Shown: positions 33,301 through 45,146 of the stretch, piece by piece
Layout of the letters: every line of letters begins with the position of its first letter
Position numbering within the stretch: position 1 is the first letter of the stretch
NCBI GenBank assembly: GCA_030248135.1
Contig: JASANC010005764.1
Coordinates: 1 to 64,000 of the forward strand
Direction: 5' to 3'
Length of the DNA: 64,000 bases
DNA from: Theristus sp. LFF4_11
Taxonomy: Eukaryota > Nematoda > Chromadorea > Monhysterida > Xyalidae
Made by a program: the position numbers and the translations under genes
Notes under the pieces: generated by a model
What the model was told of the DNA's origin: nothing
What the model saw: only the letters and a program-made list of their open reading frames with translations
Databases searched by the model: none

Positions 33301-35901
33301 TGCTGTCGTAGTCCATCTGTTGAAACAGCACCGTGTACTTGTGCAAACGCAGTGACTTCAACCACAGCGGTACATCTGCAAATTTGGTCAGTGTTTGCTT
33401 TGCCTAGTTTTTCAGATCCGTCGGTTCTTTTGTTCTTTCGCCCATTCAATCACCTTTCATTCCACTGCCCGGCTCTGTGAAAACGTTGCGCATCGCCCGT
33501 TGATGGAGAAACGCAGCGGCACTGAACTGCTTCACAGGACGCTGTTGATGATTGCCGTTGCTGATGGTCGAGGTTGATTTGTTGTTCTGCACAACGTTCG
33601 TGTTCGTGTTCGGATGGTTCGGGGTCGACTCGCCGCTGCTTGCCTGGCTGATGCTGCTGGCGCGCGTTGATGAAGCGCCCGATGTTGACTGCTGATGAGC
33701 GTGATCATGACTCGATGACGTCATTGCTGCTGTTGTAGCGTTGCATTGGGCGTGGTTGGTGTAGCTCATGGAGCTGTTGACGAACTGGCCGTTCAGTGAC
33801 ATGCCTGCAATGGAGAGTCCAAAAACTATCAAGTTTTTAAACCTGCTTTTATTCAGGATTTTCAATTTTTTTTACGAATCTTCAACTGGTACATTCTAGA
33901 AAGTTTTCTGAATTATTGACAGTTCTCATTTGTTTAAAAGTTCCTCAGCTTTGAGCAAAAAAAACGAAACAATACAGCAGACAAATGGCGCCTCACACCC
34001 ACGCACTTTGGACAGCATTTTCTTAAGTAAACAAACACCGACTAGCGTATATGATAGTTGTGTTCGGGGACTTCAAAAATGCAAAAAAACTGCTGAAACT
34101 GTTCTGGTAAACGCGAAAAACTTACTGTCGAAAAAATCATCATACCAATTTTTCAACCAAACAAAAACCAACCAGCGCCTATCTTTAAAAACTTTTGTTT
34201 CAAAAACTAACATACCCCCGCCCCAAGTGTAGCACTTTTTCACCCAAAATCCACGACAAAAAACGGTTGGTAAAATGGTAAGCAGCGATGTGTAGTGCAT
34301 TCCACGCACGCAATGAGAGCTAAGTGAACGTTTGTCGCATCGCTTTAAAAAACAACCAGTTTCTGCTCGATGGAAGATTCATTGATGATGAACATTGAAA
34401 CTATTCTCACTGACGCAGCATCGTGCAATCCAAAAAACGCGGAAACGGATGAATGAAACAAAGTCGATTGCGTTTTTAGGCAACGCACCGTTCACTTGCG
34501 TTGGCAGCTGTTCGCAGTCAAACATCAGCGCACATTTGCGCTTATTGTTGTTGTTGTTGTCGGTCTCTTCATTGAATGTCAGCGTTCGTTTTACCGCATC
34601 TGCAGCCACAGCGAATGAATTTGTTGCCGTGGTTGTCATAATTTTCTGATCACTTGTGTTGCTGCGTTGTGTGTTACTGCAGTCAGCTGGTGTCCAACCT
34701 CGGAGTGTCTGGTGGTTTTGATCGTTCGTTGCTATTGCCGTTGTCCAAGACTGCGGTGTACGTGCGCTGTTGGTCACGTTAGCAATGATTGAATTTGTAC
34801 TGAAGTTGGCGTTTCGATCGTTGTTGAGCAGCGTCGATGATGATGTCCAACAGTCTTGTTCTTGTTTCTGCAGGTTGCTGTTGTTTATTGAGTTTGGCAG
34901 TCCATCTGCAACAGAAAGGCTACTAACTGGTCATATTTAACTGATTTCATGGCGGAACGATTTGCTTATCATCTACTTTAAGTTTGAATCAACTTGCAGC
35001 AATGCTCTGCTGAGTCCTGTTAGAAATGACCAAAATCATCACAACGTAAGGCACCAGTGCTGAACAAAGTGTCCTACCGTTTCTCATTGGAGCGTAAAGA
35101 CTGGTCGGACTAGTGTTGCTGCTGGAGGACTCGGTGGCCGCTGTTGACGTCGCAGTGCTGCCGTTGTCTGTTCTACTTGGACTCCAACACGATGCTGTAC
35201 TCTGGTGGCCTCCGAATGAGCGACCACCAACCATGTAGCCTACACATTGTATGCACAGGTCACGTCAAAAAATGGTGACGCAAAGTTATTCGAAATGCAA
35301 ATTTTGCTTCTGGAACAGCCTGAAGGTGATACATAAGCTAACCAGGACAGTTTTGGATGATGTCTGTACAAGCAGAAAAAGTCACGGTCATGAACCCACC
35401 GTTCTTTGTGGTGGGAGTTGAATATTCGAATTGTCTGGTTTCACTGAACAACTGTGCCTTGTTGCCAAAGTTGGCCACTGACTGATTTGCGGTGTCCCAT
35501 GTATCCAAATGGTGTCGATTGTCGTTGTAAATGCCAGCATTGCTCAGTTCGGTAAGAATCAACGAATTCGCCGAATCGCTGTTGTTAACGGTTCTGTTAC
35601 GTTCGGCGCGCTGTTCTGTAGCGGTCCGATTTGCGAGCAGTGCAGCAAACAGTTCTGCCTCGGTTCTGTTTGTGTGGTTGTTTCGATTGTCGCCGATGAC
35701 TGAATTTCCGTTCCACTGATCAGTGAATTCCAGCATTGATGCAGTGCTGCTGTCGGCCAATGAAGTCTGCGGTTCAATATTGAACAAGTAATTTGGGGAC
35801 TGATGAGCTGTGAAGTTCATTGTTGAAGCAGTTGCATTCCTGTGATTTCCAAGCATGGTTCCCAAAAGTAATGTTGCGTTTGACTCGCTTGTTTCGTGCA
35901 T
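30376..35901 (-). CDS. SAMD4: Smaug/SAMD4 homologue, RNA-binding translational repressor
   Basis: Fifteen exons join in phase: 35400-35901, 35078-35239, 34489-34905, 33454-33804, 33266-33375, 33097-33183, 32841-33023, 32630-32761, 32315-32477, 32027-32235, 31637-31924, 31317-31553, 30872-31244, 30579-30822 and 30376-30466. They total 1182 codons. Residues from about 478 encode [18 protein letters not shown], then LTEEQLEKQ and [18 protein letters not shown], the Smaug SAM domain. In Smaug proteins this domain binds CNGG-loop hairpins in target mRNAs and recruits deadenylation and repression factors. It is followed by the PHAT region ([26 protein letters not shown]). The other exons are Asn/Gln/Ser/Thr-rich low-complexity sequence typical of RNP-granule proteins. 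The start is the first ATG of the 5'-most exon found. The conserved N-terminal SSR region of Smaug was not found, so upstream exons may be missing. The start of exon 7 and the 49-base intron at 30823-30871 are the least certain joins. Confidence 0.9.
33097..33375 (-). other. SAM domain of the Smaug homologue (two exons)
   Basis: The RNA-binding SAM domain is split by one intron after EEQLEKQ. It contains the basic patch LKSLRLHKY and the KGARRKL helix that contacts the hairpin loop in characterised Smaug proteins. Spacing and length (65 residues) match the family, which makes this the most secure part of the gene call. Confidence 0.93.
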
Positions 35902-38580
35902 ATTCCGCTTTGTCGAACTCTCAAGGGTTGAAAATCATCAACGCAAAATGTTTTTTCTATATTTATCAATATTTGCAATGTTATTTAGGTATTACAGCTG
36001 TTTGTATCACAGTATCTTACTGCTTCTCTGCTCAGCAGATTTTACCTGAAAGTAAGCAACTTACAAGTATAATTAAGTCAAAACAGAAAAAGGCTATAAG
36101 ATTGCAAGGAAAAAATTTAATTGGGCAAGAGTAGCAGAAAGAGTGCGGCCAAAAATTCAAAAGCAACGAACACATGAGGAAGTTATTTATTTGTTATTAC
36201 TAAAATCATATGCATGAAAATGAATACATGAAAATACACCGCGTATGAATCGATGTCAACATGTTGGAACACTGCTGGCTAGTGGAGCTAGACTAAACAT
36301 TTTGTAGCCTAAAAGCCGCACATAAGTAAACAAAACTCGAAAGTATAAGTTTAAAATCAGGAAAAAACAGAATATTGACATCCATTACTGCGGCCATTTA
36401 AAGATCAACAATGCTCTATTCCAAAGTCAAAAAACCAAAAATGGTTGTGTAATTGGAAACCTTAAGAATCCTTTTGTCATGTAAAGCCATTTTTCATTAA
36501 ATGGTCAGTAAATTGATGTGTATGACACAAATCAACGTTTCACGGGCGGAGTCAATCGGGAGAGACATAAACATGATACCGGACGTGATGTAATAAAACT
36601 AAATACATGTAGCGGAACATGTTGCGAAATGTTTCTACAATAACAATAAAATAACAATAACAACAGCAAGCAACACAGATGTGTTTATTATTAAAAAACA
36701 GCTTATATGCAATGAACACGTGTTTCATTTGGTTTTCACGTAGCGCTAAATTTAGTGATAGACAACGGATGACTGATGCTGCCGCTCAGTAAAACTGTAA
36801 AATGCAATGTACACTATTCTTCAGAAAGTCAAAGTTCTTACTAGACTTTAAAAGCGTTTTAAGATTAAATAATTGTGAATTGTCACTAGCGGTGAGCAGG
36901 TCCAAAAGTTGTTCCTACATGTAACCGAAGATTATTAGCTGACAAAATAATGTGTGATTTTGTTTACTGGTGGTTTAATTAATTTTTGATGAAAAACAAT
37001 GCCAAGAGCGAAGTTTAATGATAACTTAGCACTTCTGGCTGTCTGTCAACAAACGTCTGTCAACTTTCTGTTTCTCTCGTGCTAGCCCCATTCTGAATCT
37101 GAACATGTAATTTTTATGTGTACTTGTGTGTACTGATTGAAATTGATGTCATATGCATCAAAATTCGTTCTCTGACTCACAAAGAAGAAACGCAACTGAG
37201 CTAAACTGTGTACATTATTGTCGAATACGAAAACTATAAATAATATAACACGGTTGAGAATAATATATGTTTTTTTTGCGTTTGGGAGAATGAAAGAAAG
37301 TTTTATGATCGGATTTTGCCGCTGGGTGATGTACTGCAAAACAAGGTCCATCCGCAATGGTGAGCGAGATGGAAAACTGATAAACTGATATCCAGATGTT
37401 GTTATGCTTAGAGTACATGACTTTTAGAAACACTGATAATAACGCTTGCTTTACGTTTTAATGCGATCGGTATTCAAAGGAAATCAACATTAGCGTAAAG
37501 CACTACATCGCATGTGTAAATCAGCTGTTTTTTTTTATTTTTTTGAAATTACCGAAATTATAAATAGAACTGAAGTGTTCAGTTTTAAAATATATGAAAT
37601 TATACGTACTGTTTATTGTTATTTCATATTACATATGATACAAGAGATAACACTTTGAATAAAGAGGCGGTCCGACAATTTGCTTCACTGGTCTGAGGAA
37701 GGAAAACAGCATGTTTGTTGTTCGTTCAGAACGGATGTTTTGCTGATGTGAAAAAAGTTTTTTGATGCGTCTAAGCTATACATATCAAACTTTACGTTGG
37801 CCCGGAACAACGTTAAAAACACTTTTTGATCGTGGCGTTCTCCCATCGGCCCTGGCGCGGTACCAGTCAATGTCTGCTGGCCTGATGCTACTAGCTGGTT
37901 ATGTCCCCGTGTGATTCAAACGCAGACAAGAAAAAAGTGAACGCGTTTAAATGTGTGTTTGCATGACGCAGTATTCGAAAGGCACCGTCTGCATACGTAT
38001 GTGGCACCTGATGTGCACATAAACGTGTGGAAACTGTTCGCATTCTATGACGCGCCGTAAAATTACTCATAACATGTATCATGCGGCACTTTTGAACAAA
38101 TACTCAGTCAAAGTAACAATGAACAACTGTGACAAATTGTCAGTCTAAGATACAGAGCACCTACTTCTCACAAAAGAACCGCTTCTGAAAAGCCCTGGAC
38201 CCATTCATAAATTCTGCGTGTTTTATCATGTGATTCAAAGCAATGTCAAAAATACACGCACAAACAAATAGGAATTTCCTTTCAGGAAAAATAAACCTTT
38301 TTTCTATTTTCATAACAAGTGTTCCTACGCCGAAATCTCATAGTGCTTCAGCAAAAGGCAGAATTTGTGATGCGCATAAAGATGGCTGACGTTGAATTTA
38401 TTATACATGTAGACTGACACCTGTTTTCTCAGTTCCGCTCTCTGCTATTGGGTTTTCACAAATAAACAGCACACGGTTCGCGATAAATCTGAAGAGTTTG
38501 TTCTGCTGGTTTTTTATTATGATTTTTTTAAATTAGACTGAGGCTAAACACTATGAATGAAACGCGGTGCTCGTTTTCTT
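35902..38580. other. Upstream of Smaug; no gene recognised
   Basis: AT-rich single-copy sequence. In frame upstream of the chosen Smaug ATG the reading frame continues (…TKRN) to possible GAG acceptors at about 35918-35925, so the 5'-most exon may be internal. No Smaug N-terminal motif could be found here. Confidence 0.5.
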
Positions 38581-39310
38581 CAATTGAGTTAAAAAACAGC
38601 TACACAGTCATATATCGCTGCGTGTAGCCAAATAAGTTGCGTGTAACAACAAAAAAGAGTACCGATACAAGAGAAAGACAAACGCGTCTCTGTTCGAGCT
38701 TGCGAGAAAATGAATGACACTCACAAAAGACGCGCGCGTTTGTAAGAGTACGCGTAGAAAAAAACGAAGATAAATGAACGCCCGTAAACGCTGCGCGCTG
38801 CGTCGCGTCGCGCATCGTCATGATGCCATTCGCCAGCGAAACGACTCCATAATGTACGCTTATATCACCAGACGCAGATGAATTGCGAACGCGCCAAATC
38901 AGAGCAGACGACAAACTCCAAAAATGAGAGAACATCAGCTGTCGCTGAAACGTCCCAGCCGAACCATTCACGGCCGGTGTGAAAGCGCGAAGCGTCCTCT
39001 CGAAATTTTTGGCAAAATAGCGCAAAAAGAGGAGGGCAAAAAAACGGCCAGCTCGTGTGTGCCCGGTGGCACTCCTCCCCTCCACCCACACAGGCTCCGC
39101 GTACTCCGTAGGTCATTTTTTATATCCACGATACGCTCAGGTTTTCCAAGAAAACCGATGAAAAACGACGTCTGGAAGTGAAACTTCCACTTCCAGACTT
39201 CCAGAAATGTTCCGCATCCGCACCGCCCCATTCGTGACAATGCACAAAAAATAATGACAAATGCGATGCTAGAAACGAATATATTTCTTGTTCCGATGCG
39301 GACAATCGTG
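38581..39310. promoter_or_regulatory. CpG-rich patch, possible promoter region
   Basis: This stretch is richer in CG dinucleotides (CGCGCGCGTTTG, CGTCGCGTCGCGCATCG) than the AT-rich surroundings. It includes an 11-bp stem hairpin at 39170-39198 (GTCTGGAAGTG and its complement). It could contain a minus-strand promoter for the Smaug gene about 3 kb downstream. This is inferred from composition only; no core promoter element was identified. Confidence 0.25.
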
Positions 39311-42300
39311 CGCGGCGAAAATGTTTTGAAAAATAGAGGCTTTGATGGATAAAATTGCAAGGTGGATATGGTGCTGGTGCACATGTGTGTAGTGAGCGAT
39401 CTTTTGTGTAGTGACGTAAATACAGGACAACGCTCTTTTGTGTATCACGTGCAAACCACTGATGAAGTTCAGATGATTGAACGTAAAAAAAGATGTAAAG
39501 TTTTGAAATTAAAATTTGTTCAACAGACTTCGATGGGTTGAAACAAGTGGGCGTTCAGCAAATAGGGTATATGTTTCATCAATATTGCAAGTACGGTACC
39601 TCAAGCAGTTACAAACGGTATCAGTTTGATACATATGGCGTCAAAAAAGGGTAGAAAATTGAACAGAACAATATACAGTGTAGATAATGGAACAGGAGAG
39701 CGCATAACACAAGACAACGGCGCCCACATTCTTTTCTAGACATATTTTACTGGTGATAGATGAATGAAGAGAATGAAACCAAAATCAGCAAAATTAGATA
39801 GCGAATCCATTGAACTTAGAAGTCGTTGACTTCTGATGATTCAACAACTGAATAAACAAACTTTGAAAAAGTAAACCGACCTGAACTTGTTGAAAAACTA
39901 CAAGAGAAGCAAGGTTGCTTTTGTGCAAAAAAGTGCTGCATACATGTAGCATAAGCCGTGATGCCCATGACTGGTGCTTTTTGGTGAAAATGTGAACATG
40001 TGCTAATATCGTGCGTATAATACATTGTATCAAATACAGTTTTCATTACACACCGCCGATATGTTTTTCACAATGTAAACGTAACGTTGGCAATCGGTGC
40101 GTAGCGGGCGCCTTTTTTATCAAAACGGGACGCGGTTAAATTTGTATTGTATGGAGAACACCTTTTTTATCAAGCAAAAGTTAGTTTTTTGTAAAATAAA
40201 ATCACCATTAAGTTTGTAATAGAATGTTGCTTTTTCGTCTATTAGAAACGCGACTATTATATACATAACATGTTATTTATGCCTGTTATACAATGTAACA
40301 GTACCAATAAACGAGAAAAACACTGAAATTAAAAAAAAATCTGTGATAATCGAAAAACTTCGGGCATAAAAGCCAAGATAGCTCGGGAGCTCATGATGAA
40401 TGCAGAATTAAATCATATGCAAAAACAACGCAGTACGACACAATGACAGCTGGTCTTGCGAGCAATTCCAACTCCCACCTGCTGTCCAACTATTTTTTTA
40501 TGTCACGGAACATCCATAGTGATCAAGTGAGTAAGTGTTCATTTAATTTTTTGAAAGGGATTTGTAACCAACCATTGGTCGCGTTTCTCGAACGTAATTT
40601 TGACGTGAAATACAATAAACGTGATAATGGTGATGACACGTTCAATATTTGTAACCAACGTGATCTGTTGTGTTCCTGCTATGAGCAATAAGCATCGATT
40701 CGGTCATGGAGGAAACGCTTTCAGAAGTCACCATGCCATACAATTTTCTCTCTTTCAAACGCCAGCTGTCGCTTCTTGCAAAAACGTTGCAAAAAACAAC
40801 CAACTGCATGCGCACTTGTGGGGGTGCACGCACACGAGTCATCGCGACTTTGGGGCGAACAACCATGGTAGCAGAATGCACAGATGATATGAATGTTTGT
40901 TTCGCATGGATGTTCGTCCATATGCATGCACATTCGCTACAATGGCAATTTATGGGATCACACTTGTTCTCGCGGTCTGTTGTAGAACTACAAAGAAACA
41001 TAAACGCTAGAAAATGAAGTTAACAACACTTCTGATGACATTTCAATAAAAGTTTGAATGACGTTTTTAAAATATTACTTGATTCTTTCGTTTGAAAATC
41101 GCCCGACATAACCGGTTTTCACTGGTCACGGAACCAAAAAAAAACTGAGCTGCACTGTGTTGAAAAAAAACGCTGCCACAGCACACGCCGCGCATGACAG
41201 ATGGGCAGAAATTGAGCTGTTTGACAGACAGTGGGTGGGTGTTCGCTCGAGTTGGTTGGTCTTTTGCAGCTGCGATCGACACTGCTGCGTACTGATTGAC
41301 TTTTGTTTAGGGGACAATACTCGCGGAATACAAATTCCTGTAGACATTTTATAAACAAAGAAAAATGATAGGAAAAATCGTTAAAAATCGCTAAAGTGTA
41401 CCAGCTACACATATGCACCATATACTGAACAGATCCAGCCACAGCCAATAAACATACACGTATTAAACGTTCAACAGATCGCAACATTCCTGCTGTTTGT
41501 CGTGTTGTCGCACACAGGTTGAAATGCAAATAAAAAACGCTCTATCGGCAGCCCAGCCGGCAGCTAATGTTTATTTTAAGGTCAATTGTATGTAAAACAA
41601 ACAATACGCACACGTTGAAAATATATTTAAATGCGACGAAATCCTTCCACGTTAGCACTCTATCCCCTGGGTCGGTGAATGTGCAATTCACTCGCCGATT
41701 TTGAAGCCCGATGGAAGGCTAAAGCAGATAAAGTGGCTATGATCCATATATTTCAACAGGTAATGTTACTTGACAGTTACTACCAAAAATGTATGCGTAA
41801 AAATTAGCAGCATATTATTTGGATATATAAGCAGATATACCGATGTGGTTATGAACAGGAAACGCAATCAGTCAGTCACACATGCTCTGTTCGGCATTTT
41901 TTTAATGTTTTTATCTAGCTGGTTTACCGACATGTTTATGTGATCGCATGAAATTGAATGCAGTGCTATGAAAAAAATCACCACCGGTTGCAGCTTACAT
42001 GTATAATCGTGCAGATACACATAGTCGATATACATACATACCAGAATAATTCCATAGCTTATAGATTCATCAAAGCCACCTAGAATCGCGTCATACGATT
42101 TCATCTATCCTTGACCGAGGTTTGGGTCTGCCAGAATCATCGGGGCCACAAAAACATCATCGTTGCGCTTCATTTAAAAATAGTCCATTTTTTCGTACAG
42201 CAATAAGGTATTAAAAATTCAGGGGTTCCCTCTTTTGTTTAAAAAACTGGCAAAAACTGGCGTGAAGTACATACAGTATCTCAGTGAAGCAAAAACGCTG

Positions 42301-44997
42301 CACCTGGAAACTAAGACGCCAGAAGCGATTGTAAATCATAAACTGAAGTTGAGGTCAAAATGCATCTTTTTCATACCAATATAGTTAAATCAATCAAGGA
42401 GACAACTGGAGTACACATACTATGATGTTTTAAAGCGCATCCAGTGTGGAGATAGATCAATGAAAATTAGCAGTTCTCATTCTGTGGCTATGACGATATA
42501 GCTGATCGACACGTATAAAAAGTAAAAACAATACAAACACCCATAAAACATCATTAGCGCGAGCGAACAGCGAAACAAAAACAAAAACAGCGTGCAGCCA
42601 ACAGCCAACCAATCATCATTAGTGCGAAGATGTTCGCACGCCCGAGTGCACCTTGCTCTCGTGGCTGTGTGGGGTGCCGCAGCACTATTGAGGTGACTGG
42701 TACTGAAGAGTTTTTGCCATCCGAGTAAACAGTCGGCAGCTACAATGGGGCCAAGCTGAGTCTAGACTGGCGCTCTCCGGGGCCGGGCGTGCACGAGCGG
42801 TCGGTACGCGACTTTTGAAATTCAATATATCGCTCTAACAGTATACTGGTTGTTGCAAAGTGATCGGATGCAAAATAGAGATACATTGCACAAATATAAA
42901 ATAATGAAAAGCAAACAATGCGCTACACATTGCCACACAATGCAACATTCGATTGAAATGCTCTCGAATTTTAAGACAAAACTAGATGCGCACAATGGAT
43001 GGATATATTTCTCAAACGAAAAAGTGTTCAGATTATAGTGCGATAAAGCTGACATTACACCGTCGTACCATGTACGAAAAGTTACTGCCATTGAGGAATC
43101 CACTCAAAAAATGAGAGCGTGAAAAGCACGAACTACAAAACAATTTCGCGCTGAATGTTGCAAAACAAAAGGCGGTATTAAAAGCAACACTTGAAAAGAG
43201 CGCGGACTTCAAAAAGAACGCTTTTTGAATTTGAACTCGCACAATGACATTTCATGAACGCAATTTGCTGCTACAATTGTCCGTACCAGGGCATTGGATA
43301 ATGTTGTCAAAAAGCAACTAAACTGAAATGTTGAAGTGTATTATGTAGCTTTTGCGGTAAAACAGAAACTCCAGAAGGATCTTCTGCGCTAAAACAACGA
43401 AGAATGCACTACTTGTGTGCACTCCATGACGCATATGCATGCAGCTTGAACAGCTGAAAAATAAGTAGAGTAATCGAAAATGCGCGACAAAGTTTTACGC
43501 CATCGAAAGTAGTTTGTATTCCACTGTTGGGTCGCGCAAACCAGCGGTACCATAAATTTTAGACGGCCACCAGACACAAAACACAGCCGAGGAAACTGCC
43601 AAAACTTCTACGCAAACTACTTCCGTGTCAGAAAACAACAAAATTTGGTCATCTGTATGTCTCTCTGAATGTATTGCTGGCTCGCACGTGTGTCTGCCAT
43701 AAAAAACTGCATTCGAATATGAGACATTGAGATTCGCCTTTTTTTCCACATTCACATCAGCTCGTGGAGTCATAAAAATAAAAAGGCGCAATGCAATATA
43801 CATGTATGCTGACTGCAATGGCGACAGCGACAATAGCTATGAGACATAAAAACACGCCAAAATGCCACCACTGAAAATAATAGAGTTTAGAAATACACGC
43901 ACACGCGACATGCCGAAGGCGCAGAAAAAAAGACGCCTGTTCGTCGTGTTATTTTTGCAAAACAGTATGATGAAGTGTGCAGATGCTACCGCCGGGGTGC
44001 ATAGAAGTCGTCCTAAAAAACACAATTTGGTGAAACGCCAAAACCGTGCGCGCCGTCGTTGTATCTCGCGGCCATCATGTTCAGCACGCACATTTGTACG
44101 TTTCCCTGTCTGCCTCAGCTGTCTGCTAGTTGTCTGTGTCAGCTGGTGGCGCGCGTTTAACTGCAAAAAAGGTCTGCGAAACTGTTGTACAGCAGTGATT
44201 GGCCGCCATTGTACGTATACATGTTGTCGTGCATGTACATGTCGTAGATAGTCGCTCCAATGTACATGCGTAGCGCTATGTCAATGTTTTTTGTTTAAAA
44301 AAACTGCAAACACCAAACAATAATAAGGTTTTCACGCGCAAATCTCAGATATACATGCATGGATTGCTTCGCTAAACTATAAGTCATAAAGTAGTTTCTA
44401 ACTAAGTTTGACGCTTGACAAACTTTTTCCAACAAACTTCAAACCGTTTCTAACTAACGGAGATCCAACTAAGTTTCTCTGCTGCGCAGACCACACCGGG
44501 TCAAAAGTGGGTGGGGCACCTGGCACCCAAGCCTGACACACTCAATCAAGATTGTATCATACGAAAAAAGTTTTGAAAGCACATTATTGAGCATTGTAAC
44601 GATTTCACTGTGTGGACGGATCCTATTAATGGGTCACGGACATTAGTGTGTTTCAACTATGCACGCGCGCCATAAAAAGATTATAAATTTTATACACACA
44701 AGTTCATGCATAACTTTGTTGGATTTACTTTGCCCCTGCGCATGCTCCTTTTCTTTTACCTCTTCTTCATTGAATAGTTTTCATCAACCAGATACTTAAT
44801 CCCAACAGTAACACTTCAATACTTCGTGACTCACTTAACTTAACCCGGGTAATGTGAAAGTATGTACGTTGGAAACAATAACTGACACAGTGTGAAACCT
44901 AACTTCATAGACATGTAACATTCGATGATTTACAGGCGATGGTATGTCGAGATAACACATGTAGTGAACAAATTGCATAAACGAACAGATCGATTAC
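39311..44997. other. No gene recognised
   Basis: Mostly AT-rich with scattered CpG-rich patches, notably about 42590-42820. Frequent TACATGTA and ACATGTAC motifs. Open frames are short and low in coding character on both strands. No RNA gene, transposon ends or conserved domain were recognised. Confidence 0.5.
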
Positions 44998-45146
44998 CGT
45001 TCTAGATCTGCCAGCAAATCGGCCGCACGATCCGATATATCCTGGCCAACATCATAAATGATTGATGTTTTACAGATCCAGTTTGGCATACGGCAACAGC
45101 GCAAAACGCGACTCTGTGCGCGAAACTTTTCAATCAAATTCGCGAG
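44998..45146 (-). CDS. Candidate coding exon, unidentified
   Basis: A minus-strand frame open for 50 codons contains LANLIEKFRAQSRVL and later IIYDVGQDISDRAADLLADL. It ends at a plausible AACG|GTAATC donor. The composition is more protein-like than the surroundings. No acceptor or family was recognised. It could be an upstream exon of a minus-strand gene, or chance. Comparison by eye with the Smaug N-terminal region was not convincing. Confidence 0.25.

Noticed and set aside
44998..45146. Smaug N-terminal domain
   Set aside because: A weak resemblance of DRAADLLADLE to the second SSR segment was considered, but neighbouring conserved positions do not match.
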